Shown here piece after piece: positions 1 through 6,742 of a stretch of 10,181 nt of DNA. Numbering within the stretch: the stretch's first letter is position 1; the number at the start of each line of letters is the position of its first letter. A program made the position numbers and the translations under genes. Origin of the DNA: DATARH01 sp046724035 (GTDB lineage Bacteria > Pseudomonadota > Alphaproteobacteria > ATCC43930 > CGMCC-115725); NCBI GenBank assembly GCA_046724035.1, contig JBKOVT010000151.1, positions 1 through 10,181 on the forward strand, read 5' to 3'. The notes under the pieces are model-generated. The model was not told the origin of the DNA and made no database searches. It saw only the letters and a program-made list of their open reading frames with translations.

Positions 1-449
1 TGGATGTCGAGCACGAAATCGCAGCGCGGCAGCACTTCGTGCTCGATGTAATAGGCGATCTGCGCTGTCGGCCCGCCGGCCGGATCGCCGGGGAAGCTGC
101 GGTTCAAATTGCCGGCATCGAGCGGCGAAGTGCGGGTGCCGGCCATCGCCGCCGGAAAATTGGCCGAGGGCAGGATGATGACCCGGCCGCGCACCTCCGC
201 GGGGTCGAGGTCGCGAATGAGACGACCCAACGCGACCTGGCCTTCATATTCGTCGCCGTGATTGCCGGCCATCAAAAGGATCGTCGGGCCGCTGCCATTC
301 GGACCCCTGTTGCTGATCTGCGCGATCGGGATCGGGATCCAGCCATAGGCCGAGCGGTGCACCGAATGCGGCAGGCGCAGAAACCCGGTCTGCTTGCCGT
401 CGCCGTCGAGATCGATTTCCGGCGAAAGGCGGCTCCTTGCGGTCTGCAT
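1..449 (-). CDS. DoeB-like zinc-dependent deacylase (succinylglutamate desuccinylase/aspartoacylase superfamily), partial
   Basis: This is the N-terminal 149 codons of a leftward gene whose 3' end lies outside the window. Members of the AstE/AspA (M14-type) superfamily remove acyl groups from N-acyl amino acids in the cytoplasm. The sequence resembles DoeB, the N-alpha-acetyl-diaminobutyrate deacetylase of ectoine breakdown. Seen directly: the zinc-binding motif GNHGDEYEG (H64 and E67), the substrate-loop motif GNLNRSFPG (about residues 113-121), TRTSPLDAG just before it, and VLDIH at the window edge, where the third zinc-ligand His falls. The ATG at 447-449 is preceded by AGGAG at 456-460 with a 6-base spacing, which fixes the start. 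The usual family length is about 330 residues, so a little under half is present. The gene is divergent from the solute-binding-protein remnant beside it. DoeB-like paralogues of unknown substrate are common, so the family call is firm but ectoine is only one possibility. Confidence 0.88.
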   Translation of the reverse strand, partial: MQTARSRLSPEIDLDGDGKQTGFLRLPHSVHRSAYGWIPIPIAQISNRGPNGSGPTILLMAGNHGDEYEGQVALGRLIRDLDPAEVRGRVIILPSANFPAAMAGTRTSPLDAGNLNRSFPGDPAGGPTAQIAYYIEHEVLPRCDFVLDI

Positions 450-541
450 AGGGGGCTCCTGCGGCACGAGACGGGGGCGGCAACGCGAGTGCCGCTTCAA
501 GCATAGAAGCGACCGGCAGGGAAGGGCATCGCGCGCCGGCG

Positions 542-679
542 CCGCCCAATATCGCGGTGCAGATCTACACGAAGGCGACGATGCCGAAGATGATCGCACA
601 CTGCACGCAGAGCGGCGAATCGACCGGCCAGGCGATTGCCTGGACCGCGGACAAGCTCGAAGGCTTTATGCGCGGCTGA
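542..679 (+). pseudogene. 3'-terminal remnant of an ABC-transporter periplasmic solute-binding protein
   Basis: In one frame this stretch reads PNIAVQIYTKATMPKMIAHC (residues from base 545) and ends with AIAWTADKLEGFMRG before a TGA at 677-679. This looks like the C terminus of a family 1 (sugar-type) solute-binding protein, where a pattern like AxxWAxxELEGFxR just before the stop is common. There is no start codon with a ribosome binding site, and upstream of about 542 I find no coding continuation before the divergent deacylase starts at 449. The gene body of roughly 350-400 codons is therefore missing. The 5' boundary is approximate. I infer a deletion or rearrangement that left only the 3' tail. 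The family assignment comes from pattern memory, not an alignment. The alternative is chance open sequence, which the protein-like residue pattern makes less likely. Confidence 0.55.
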
Positions 680-730
680 GCGGCGGTTTTGCAGGCGCGA
701 AGCAATGTCCTAGCGGAGGGCTATTAAACG

Positions 731-760
731 GGAGATTGCTTCGCTCCGCCGGTAATGACA
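731..760. repeat. Copy of a dispersed intergenic repeat (GGAGATTGCTTCGCT...AATGACA type)
   Basis: The stretch begins GGAGATTGCTTCGCTCCG and ends GGTAATGACA. It resembles the short element 'GGATTGCTTCGCTTCGCTCGCAATGAC' (or its complement) that is scattered between genes in Bradyrhizobium, Rhodopseudomonas and relatives. This copy differs from that pattern in its middle (CCGCCGGTAATG in place of TCGCAATG). It lies just downstream of the solute-binding-protein remnant and holds no gene. The assignment is from memory of the motif; there is no second copy in the window to confirm it. Confidence 0.45.
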
Positions 761-781
761 ATGCCATGACGGCTTAATTGC

Positions 782-867
782 GGCGCCGGCGGGGCGCCAT
801 TTCGCGTAACGCGATCACCGCATTGCACCAAGGTAAGGCTTTCGTAACCTTATGCAGGTGCTATGAT
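782..867 (+). promoter_or_regulatory. Probable promoter/control region of the FecR-DUF6600 gene
   Basis: TATGAT at 862-867 is one base from the consensus -10 hexamer and ends 6 bases before the ATG at 874. A transcript from it would be nearly or fully leaderless, which fits the lack of a well-placed ribosome binding site (the nearest is AGG at 856-858, too far away). No good -35 hexamer is found 16-18 bases upstream. Three small dyads lie ahead: GGCGCC repeated at 782-787 and 793-798, the 11-base palindrome CGCGTAACGCG at 803-813, and AAGGT/ACCTT at 830-834 and 847-851. Any of these could be an operator, and the first could be a hairpin ending upstream transcription. All of this is inferred from sequence pattern alone. 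Confidence 0.3.
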
Positions 868-873
868 CGCGGC

Positions 874-2448
874 ATGCCGAACGCGCGAATTCTCGTCGCC
901 TTAACTGTTCTGTTAAGCGTTATCTGCGGCATGGCCGCACGCGCCGAGGAGGCGCTGCCCTCGCAGGTCGGCCGGCTCAGCGCCGCAAATGGCGCAGTCA
1001 GCCTGCGGCCGGCCGGGAGCGAATGGACCACCGCCGGCATCAACGATCCGCTCGCGACGGGGATGGCGGTCCGCACCGCCGATCGGGCGCGCGCCGGGAT
1101 CGGCATCGGCGCATTGCGCAGCGTTCTGGCGGGCGGCAGCGAGGCCGAAATTGCGCGGCTCGACGATGCCATGGTTCAGATTGCCTTGAAGCAGGGCCGC
1201 ATCGGCATCCACCTGGCGCGGCTCGATCCGGGCGCGGCGGTCGAGATCGACCTCCCGCAAGGCGCGGTCTGGCTCCTCGCGCCGGGCGATTACGATATCG
1301 GCACGGGCAGCGACCAGGTGCCTGGCTGGACCGCGGTTTTTGCCGGGCAAGCGCGTTTTGCGGGCGGCGGCACCGACCGGACGCTGGCCGCCGGCGCGGC
1401 TGTGCTGGTGACCTCGAAAGGGGCGGTAACGCCCGCCAACGCCAGCGCGGATGATTTCGTTACGTCTTGGCGGCCCGCCGCCGATCCTGCCGAACCCATC
1501 GCATTGAAGCATGTCTCGGCCGGGATGACGGGGTGGGACGCGCTCGATACGGCCGGCGGTTGGGAGAGTGCCGAGGGGGTCGGCGAGGTCTGGGTTCCGA
1601 AGAGCGTCCCCGATGACTGGGCGCCCTACCGCTATGGCCATTGGCGCTGGGCCGCGCCGTGGGGCTGGAACTGGGTCGACGACATGGCGTGGGGCTTCGC
1701 GCCGTCGCATTACGGGCGCTGGGCGCGGATCGCCGGGGCAAGTTCCGGAACCGAGCGGTGGGCCTGGGTCCCGGGTGCCGAGGTCGCGCATCCGGTGTAT
1801 ATGCCGGCGGCGGTCAACTTTATCGGCAGCGCCGGGGTGGGGCTCAGCGCCCCCGATCCGATCGGGCCGGTCGTCGCGTGGTTTCCGCTGGCCCCGGGCG
1901 AGGTTTATTGGCCGAGCTATACGAGCGATCTGGGGCTGATCCGCCGCATCAATGCCGGCGCGGTCAAGGAGGTCGCGAAGATCGGGCCCGGGGTCGGCAG
2001 CGAGCCGCCCGGAGAATTGATCACGGCGCATTATCAGAACCGGCGCTTCGCGACGGTTGTGCCGCGGGCGGTGTTTGCCGGCGCGCGCGCTATTGCGCCG
2101 GCGCGGGTGTCCCTGCCGCCGGAGCGGCTCGATAACGCGCCGCTGCTGTTGGCCTCGCCGCAGATCATGCCGCCGGCCTCAAAGCCGGTCGTCATCGCGA
2201 CGGCGAGCGCGGTGCATACGCTGTCGCGGATACTGACCCCGCAGCCCTCGCGGGCAGTCGCGCGCAGCGCGGTCTCGCGGTACAGCCGGCCGGGCTATGC
2301 GCAGTCTCAGACGAGATCCGCCTTTGCCGCGCGCGTCGCGATGAGCGCCAGCCGGGCGCGGGCCCACGCGGTCGCGTCCTATGCGCGGAGCGTACGGAGC
2401 CGCACGCACCTCGCCGCCGCCTCCGGCCGGTCGCGCGTCCACTACTGA
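874..2448 (+). CDS. Exported FecR-domain / DUF6600 protein
   Basis: This is a 524-residue exported protein of unknown function. Residues 1-24 form a signal peptide (NARILVALTVLLSVICGMAARA, cut before EE). Residues about 28-185 form a FecR-like beta-rich domain. Residues about 236-350 are the DUF6600 core, dense in Trp, Tyr and Gly: WVPKSVPDDWAPYRYGHWRW, then PWGWNWVDD, WGFAPSHYGRW, RWAWVPG and VAWFPLAPGEVYWPSY. Residues about 390-524 form a low-complexity tail rich in Ala, Arg, Ser and Val with no acidic stretch. The family is widespread in Proteobacteria, and its members are predicted periplasmic or envelope proteins. The ATG at 874 is chosen because it starts the signal peptide directly; an upstream TTG at 778 would add 32 basic residues that do not fit. 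The small secreted protein gene follows 108 bases downstream on the same strand, so the two may be expressed together. The basic tail may bind peptidoglycan, LPS or nucleic acid, but nothing shows this. Confidence 0.85.
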   Translation: MPNARILVALTVLLSVICGMAARAEEALPSQVGRLSAANGAVSLRPAGSEWTTAGINDPLATGMAVRTADRARAGIGIGALRSVLAGGSEAEIARLDDAMVQIALKQGRIGIHLARLDPGAAVEIDLPQGAVWLLAPGDYDIGTGSDQVPGWTAVFAGQARFAGGGTDRTLAAGAAVLVTSKGAVTPANASADDFVTSWRPAADPAEPIALKHVSAGMTGWDALDTAGGWESAEGVGEVWVPKSVPDDWAPYRYGHWRWAAPWGWNWVDDMAWGFAPSHYGRWARIAGASSGTERWAWVPGAEVAHPVYMPAAVNFIGSAGVGLSAPDPIGPVVAWFPLAPGEVYWPSYTSDLGLIRRINAGAVKEVAKIGPGVGSEPPGELITAHYQNRRFATVVPRAVFAGARAIAPARVSLPPERLDNAPLLLASPQIMPPASKPVVIATASAVHTLSRILTPQPSRAVARSAVSRYSRPGYAQSQTRSAFAARVAMSASRARAHAVASYARSVRSRTHLAAASGRSRVHY

Positions 2449-2487
2449 GAGTTCCGTCTGCTCCGGTTGTGCCGGCGCGGTGCGAAG

Positions 2488-2503
2488 CGGCTCAACTGAG
2501 CCG
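2488..2503. repeat. Perfect 16-base palindromic element CGGCTCA-AC-TGAGCCG
   Basis: Two 7-base arms pair perfectly around a 2-base centre, between the DUF6600 gene stop (2448) and the next gene start (2557). As RNA it would form a 6-bp stem with an AACU loop. No T-run follows (AAATCGCC), so it is not a standard intrinsic terminator. It could attenuate or stabilise a two-gene transcript, or be a regulator binding site for the downstream gene. Confidence 0.4.
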
Positions 2504-2556
2504 AAATCGCCTTCCCGTTGTTGACGGTAGTAGGACATGCCCGGAGGAGTCGTGTC

Positions 2557-3042
2557 GTGACACCGCTGCGCGTCAAGAAAGCCGGCCGTCGGATTACCCC
2601 GACCGGATGCTTCACCGCCGTTTTGCTGGGTCTTGCGTTCATTTATGGCGTCGGCGCCGCCGATGCCGCGGATGGCCGCCACAGTCGGGCTCACGCGACG
2701 CGGCTCCACCGCATCGTCCTGCCGGCGCGCGGCGACGTCGTCGAACGCCGCGAGCTGATTGTCGAGCGCCGCGGGCCGCAAGTCGCGTCGGGCGGCACGG
2801 TCGTGTTGCGCGGCAGCCGCTCTCCCGTGACCCCCAACACATTCCCGTCCGGGTCCAACCTGAATGGTGCGGGCTACGGCGCTTCGAACAATCCGCAGGG
2901 CCCAATCCTGCTGCCGGGATATGGCGCATCCATAAACCCGCAGGCGCCCATGCTGCTGCCGGGCGCGGGGTGGGACCGCGAGCTGGATTTCAGCGGGGTC
3001 GATTATGGCGGGCCGGCGCCGCTGATCATTCCGGGGCGCTAA
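2557..3042 (+). CDS. Small exported protein with tandem GYGASxNPQ repeats, function unknown
   Basis: I do not recognise this 161-residue protein. GTG at 2557 is the likely start, because GGAGGAG at 2543-2549 sits 7 bases upstream; earlier in-frame TTG codons (2518, 2521) lack such a site. The N terminus is basic (RVKKAGRR) and is followed by a hydrophobic stretch (about residues 18-34) and AADA, typical of a Sec signal peptide cut near residue 37. Residues 40-75 are rich in Arg and His. Residues 106-120 and 121-135 are two tandem copies of GYGAS(N/I)NPQ(G/A)P(I/M)LLP, and a related APLIIPG ends the protein at about 154-160. The overall look is a secreted, Gly/Pro-rich, partly disordered envelope protein. 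Its position right after the DUF6600 gene suggests a shared envelope role, which is inference only. Confidence 0.72.
   Translation: MTPLRVKKAGRRITPTGCFTAVLLGLAFIYGVGAADAADGRHSRAHATRLHRIVLPARGDVVERRELIVERRGPQVASGGTVVLRGSRSPVTPNTFPSGSNLNGAGYGASNNPQGPILLPGYGASINPQAPMLLPGAGWDRELDFSGVDYGGPAPLIIPGR
2872..2961 (+). repeat. Two tandem 45-base coding repeats
   Basis: Unit 1 (2872-2916) and unit 2 (2917-2961) each encode 15 residues of the form GYGASxNPQxPxLLP, with 12 of 15 identical. Counted by eye, the units differ at 11 of 45 bases, and 6 of those changes are silent within the conserved codons. The duplication is therefore not recent, and the peptide appears to have been kept while the DNA drifted. 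Confidence 0.8.
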
Positions 3043-3048
3043 ACCGCT

Positions 3049-3070
3049 CCCGCGAGGCGCGAGCCGCGGG
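3049..3070. terminator. Possible hairpin between two convergent genes
   Basis: CCCGCG (3049-3054) and CGCGGG (3065-3070) can pair around a 10-base loop in the 36-base gap between the small secreted protein gene and the convergent FAD oxidoreductase gene. The location suits a bidirectional terminator. There is no T-run on either side and the loop is long, so the call is weak. Confidence 0.25.
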
Positions 3071-3078
3071 TCTATCGA

Positions 3079-4185
3079 TCACGACCGAATAGAGCGCAGC
3101 CGCGCCGGATCGAGCGGCCGCAACCGGCCGGGATCGAACGGCGCGAGATCGATTGTGCGCGCCGCGCCGTCGAGGACCAGCTCGGTCATTGCTTCGCCGG
3201 TCGCCGGCGCGTTGAGCATGCCCCAGACACTGTGGCCGGTGGCGATGTAAGCGCCTTCGACGCCCGGCACGCGGCCGATCAGCGGCAGCCCGTCACGCGC
3301 GATCGGGCGAAAGCAGGCCTGACGCGCGACGATATTCGCCGAAGCGAGCGCCGGCGAGGCAGCTGCGCAGATCCGCTCCAGCCGCTCGATCGCGCCCGGA
3401 TCCGGGACGACCGAAGCGGGATCGATCGGTAGCGGGCTCTCGCTGGAAATCGCGCAGACATAGATCGTGCCGTCGGGGCGCGGAAAGAATTCGGGCGATT
3501 GCACCGCGCCGCCCATTTCCTCGAATTCGAGAAACAGCGCCTCCGGCGGGATTCTCTCTCTGGTCGCGAAGACGAGGCTATGGCCTTTCAAGCCATAAAC
3601 CGCGGGCAAGGGCAGCCAGGCAGCGGCGAGGATCGACCACGGCCCCATCGCGATGACAACGGCGTCGGCCTCAATGACATCGCCATCGATTTCGACGCCC
3701 GAAACACTGCCTGCCGCGTGTTTCACGCCGGTGACGGTGCCGAGGCGCAATTCGGCGCCATGCGCCGTGGCCGCGCGCATCATCGCGGCGGTGAACAGCG
3801 CGGGGTGGACCTGCGCGGTGTCCTGGATCGAGCCGAGCCGCTGCCCGATCTCGACATGCGAGGACACCCAGCCGAGGGTGTTCTGCGTAGCGCCGCGGCT
3901 ATGTGCCGTCGCGGCGCCCTGGCCACCGTAAGTCGTGACGCGGCGGTAGCCCCAATCCTCGCTGCTGTGCTCGGCGAGTTCGGCGTGCAGATCGAAGCTG
4001 TGGCGCGCGAGCTGTTGCAAGGGCGTGCCGTCGCACCAATGCCGCGCGAGAAAGCCGCCGGACTTGCCAGACGCGGCGCAGGCGATGCCGGCGCGCTCGA
4101 CGACGATCGGTTTCGCGCCGCGGCGGCTCAGGAAATACGCGATCGAGGCGCCGATGACGCCGCCGCCGCAGATAACGATGCGCAT
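3079..4185 (-). CDS. FAD-dependent oxidoreductase, DAO family (TDA3-like)
   Basis: This 368-residue flavoprotein likely oxidises a C-N bond in an amino acid or amine in the cytoplasm, as DAO-family enzymes (glycine oxidase, D-amino acid dehydrogenase, sarcosine oxidase) do. The N-terminal Rossmann motif is GGGVIGASIAYFLSRRG (from residue 7), with E30 ending the second strand (PIVVE) to hold the FAD ribose. ASGKSGGFLARHWCDG (38-53) matches the subfamily that includes the fungal TDA3-type oxidoreductases. A second FAD contact region near the C terminus reads IATGHSVWGMLNAPATGEAM. The ATG at 4183-4185 has GGAG at 4191-4194, 5 bases away. An upstream ATG at 4242 would add 19 non-conserved residues and overlap the gene before it. 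It is the last gene of the minus-strand operon, 37 bases after the solute-binding protein gene. The substrate cannot be read from sequence. Confidence 0.85.
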   Translation of the reverse strand: MRIVICGGGVIGASIAYFLSRRGAKPIVVERAGIACAASGKSGGFLARHWCDGTPLQQLARHSFDLHAELAEHSSEDWGYRRVTTYGGQGAATAHSRGATQNTLGWVSSHVEIGQRLGSIQDTAQVHPALFTAAMMRAATAHGAELRLGTVTGVKHAAGSVSGVEIDGDVIEADAVVIAMGPWSILAAAWLPLPAVYGLKGHSLVFATRERIPPEALFLEFEEMGGAVQSPEFFPRPDGTIYVCAISSESPLPIDPASVVPDPGAIERLERICAAASPALASANIVARQACFRPIARDGLPLIGRVPGVEGAYIATGHSVWGMLNAPATGEAMTELVLDGAARTIDLAPFDPGRLRPLDPARLRSIRS

Positions 4186-4222
4186 CACAGCTCCGGCGCT
4201 CGGCTTTTCGCGCGGCGCATCG

Positions 4223-5834
4223 TCAGCGGTCGAGCCAGGCATCCTCCATGCGCCACAAATTGTAAGGGCTGTTGACGCCGACGGTGATGCCCTTCACCTG
4301 AGGATAGGAGCAGGTCACCGAGCGCGGATGAAAGATGATCGGCCGGCCGCCATCTTCCGCGAGATATTTCTCGATCTGCCACACGAGCCGCCGCCGCTTC
4401 TCAGCATCGGTTTCAACCGATTGCCGGTCGATCAGCTTGTCGACATCGGCGTTGCAATAGCCGGTGTAGTTGCGCTCCGAGCCGCAGGAGTAGTTTTCGT
4501 AAAACATCTGGTCGGGGTCATCGAGCCCGGTTTCGGTGACGGTGAAGGCGAGCGCATAATCCTTGCGCATGACGGTGGGATACCACTGAGTCGTGTCGAT
4601 CGCGTTCAGCGTACCGTCGATGAAGATCTCCTTCAGCTGATCGATCAGAATGACTGCGGGATCGCGGTACGCGGCGACGTTGCGCGTCGTCACGGTGACC
4701 GGCAGGCGCTTCTCGGGCCCATAGCCGAGCTTTTTCATCAGGTCCTGCGCCTGCGTCCGGTTCTTTGCGACATCGGGATCGTAGCCGGGCAAGCTGCGCA
4801 GCATCTCGGCGGGCATGCCCCATACGCCATTCGGCGGCGGCTGCATCGCGGCGCCGATCTCGCCCTGACCTTCGCCGATAATGTCGATAAAGCTCTTGCG
4901 GTCGAGCGACAGCATGATCGCGCGGCGAAGATCGGGATTGTCGAAGGGCGGCACGGCGCGATTGACGATTGCGGTACGACTGGTGTTCCAGCTGTTGATC
5001 TCGCAATCGACATCGGGCGCTTGCTTCTTCACCTCCTTCGACAGCGCGACCGACAGAAAGCCCGGCCCGGTGCGATCGAACTGCTTGAGCCCCAATGCCA
5101 GGATCCAGGTCGAGGAGTTGCGGATGATTGTGTATTCGATACCGTCGAGATAGGGGCGGCCCGGTTTCCAGTAATCCGGGGTTCTTAGTCAGCTTGATCG
5201 ACTCGTTTGGCTTGAACTCGACGAACTTGAACGGGCCCGTGCCGATCGGGTGCTGCCGCATGTCGCGCGGATTGACATGGCATGGGTAGACCGGCGACCA
5301 GCCCGATGCCAACAGCCCGAGAAACGCGGGCTGCGGCCGCTTCAGCTGAAAACTCACTTCGTAATCACTGGTGGCCTTCACCTCCTCGAGGTTCTGCCAC
5401 CAGGATTTGCGCGGGTTGATGCGGAGCTTCTCGGCGCCTTTCCCCTGCAACAGATCCCAGGTGCATTTGACGTCCTTGGCGGTAAAGGGCTTGCCGTCAT
5501 GCCATTTGACGCCCTGGCGCAATTTGAAGGTCAGGACTGTCCCGTCCTCGTTCCACGACCATTCGCTGGCGAGATCGGGCACGATCGTGTCGAGGCGGTT
5601 CTGCGCGATGTGCTGGTCGAACATCACGAGATTGTTGAAGACGGCCATCATCGGCCCTTCGGAGACAATCGTCGATTCCTCGTGGATCGACATCGAGGCC
5701 GGGCTGTCGCCATGCGGGATCTTGAGGATGCCGCCGGATTTCTGTGCGAATGCGGCGCCCGAGCTCAGCACGAGCGCGAGCACCGCCGTGATCGCCCTGC
5801 GCTTCCAGCGGAGTTTTTTGCATGATGAGCTCAT
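4223..5834 (-). CDS. Family 5 ABC-transporter periplasmic solute-binding protein (peptide/opine type), broken by a one-base frameshift
   Basis: The gene would encode about 536 residues if one base is removed at the frameshift, which is the normal length for a DppA/OppA-like (SBP_bac_5) protein. The N terminus is a clear signal peptide (RWKRRAITAVLALVLSSGAAFA, cut before QKSGG). Family signatures follow: LASEWSWNEDGTVLTFKLRQ (about 88-107), GVKWHDGKPFTAKDV (about 108-122), GTGPFKF (198-204), and after the shift NPDYWKPGRPYLDGIEYT. The C-terminal half includes NPDLRRAIMLSLDRKSFI and a GYxPEKR-like region. The start ATG at 5832-5834 has GGGGAG at 5841-5846, 6 bases away. As sequenced, the frame runs correctly to residue 219 and then goes out of phase. 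The binding protein would capture a peptide, opine or similar solute in the periplasm, but no permease or ATPase genes lie in the window. It sits 23 bases after the amidohydrolase gene, in the same operon. Confidence 0.85.
5176..5181 (-). other. Frameshift site: one extra C in a CCCC run
   Basis: On the coding strand the sequence is AAG AAC CCC GGA TTA CTG, read as K-N-P-G-L-L. Removing one C gives AAG AAC CCG GAT TAC TGG, which reads K-N-P-D-Y-W, the standard family motif. The family-like sequence then continues unbroken to the stop at 4223. The C4 run lies at 5178-5181. A single-base indel in a homopolymer could be a sequencing or assembly error, a true null mutation, or (least likely) a slippage site. 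Confidence 0.9.
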
Positions 5835-5857
5835 CGCGGTCTCCCCAGTCCAGGCCA

Positions 5858-6700
5858 TCAGCTTTTTGACGGTGACCAGTTGTAGATGCGCGTCAGGCTG
5901 TCGCCCATCAACTGGGCGCGGTCGCTGTCGGTGAGGCGGTCGGTTACGCGAAATGCCTCGACGCCTTCCCGGTAGGTCAGCAATTTGACCGCGCGCGTCC
6001 AGTCCGTGCCCCACATGCAGCGGCGGAACCAGAAGGCGTCGAAGATCCGCGCCAGCGGATCCCAGATGTCGTTATACGGAAACTTCTCGTGCGACAGCGT
6101 GCAGGCGCCGCTGATCTTGATCGCGACATTCGGATAAGCCGCGAGCGCCAGCACCTTCGGCAGCTCGGCCCAGGGCTCGGCGGGCGGTGGCGGCTCGAAG
6201 GGCTGCTGCAGGCCGAGATGGTCGATGACGAGCTGGGTGTTGGGGTGACGCGCCGCCAATTGCCCGGCCTGCTCCAAACGGCCCCAGCACAAGAGATTGA
6301 TCGGCATCGAGTGCCGCGCGGCGGCGGCGAGCACGCGGTTGAGGCCCGGATCGGCCGGATCGGTCGAGACAGTGTCCCGCATCATGATGCGGATGCCGAC
6401 CGTGCCGTCCTTCGCCGCCCAGTCGGCGATCGTGTCGGCAACCGCGGGATCGTTTGGATCGACCGGTTTGACGAGCCCGAACTTGCCGGGATGCTTGGCG
6501 CGAACCTCGAGCGCGTAGCTGGCGTCATAGCCGTACATCGAAAACGGCGAGACGAGGATCGCGCCGTCGACGCCGACTTCGTCCATGGCCGCCACCATTT
6601 CATCCCCGGTCACTTCCTCCGGGCCAACCAATGTGCCGACCCACGGGCGGCCGGGATGGTTGCGCTCATAGGCATGCACCTGAACATCGATCGTCGGCAT
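5858..6700 (-). CDS. Amidohydrolase-family (PF04909) TIM-barrel hydrolase
   Basis: This 280-residue predicted cytoplasmic hydrolase belongs to the amidohydrolase 2 group, whose members open lactones, decarboxylate, or hydrolyse amide and ester bonds. Seen: IDVQVHAYE at residues 4-12, where most relatives have DxHxH; VIDHLG (H161) on a mid-barrel strand; VAIKISG (192-198); and MWGTDWTR (229-236), whose D233 is the usual catalytic/metal Asp. The first motif has Gln7 in place of His, and the strand PINLLCWG (133-140) lacks the His often found there. Metal binding may be reduced or absent, as in the metal-independent lactonase LigI. ATG 6698-6700 has GGGGAGG at 6711-6717, 10 bases away; an upstream start at 6730 would add 10 residues. 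It lies 42 bases after the alpha/beta hydrolase gene and 23 before the solute-binding protein gene. Confidence 0.83.
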   Translation of the reverse strand: MPTIDVQVHAYERNHPGRPWVGTLVGPEEVTGDEMVAAMDEVGVDGAILVSPFSMYGYDASYALEVRAKHPGKFGLVKPVDPNDPAVADTIADWAAKDGTVGIRIMMRDTVSTDPADPGLNRVLAAAARHSMPINLLCWGRLEQAGQLAARHPNTQLVIDHLGLQQPFEPPPPAEPWAELPKVLALAAYPNVAIKISGACTLSHEKFPYNDIWDPLARIFDAFWFRRCMWGTDWTRAVKLLTYREGVEAFRVTDRLTDSDRAQLMGDSLTRIYNWSPSKS

Positions 6701-6742
6701 CGTTTGCGGTCCTCCCCGAAGCGTGTTCAAAAAACGTGTGGT

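Noticed and set aside
39..506. Plus-strand open frame of 155 codons at the left edge
   Set aside because: It lies antisense to the DoeB-like deacylase, which has zinc-site motifs and a ribosome binding site; the plus frame has neither.
913..2031. Minus-strand open frame of 372 codons opposite the DUF6600 gene
   Set aside because: It is compositional shadow: Arg/Pro/Gly-rich with no domain, whereas the plus strand has a signal peptide and a recognised domain.
4518..5177. Continuation of the N-terminal solute-binding-protein frame past the frameshift, as if a fusion protein
   Set aside because: After residue 219 the translation becomes Arg-rich nonsense, while the neighbouring frame continues the family sequence exactly. 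It is an out-of-phase read, not a fusion.
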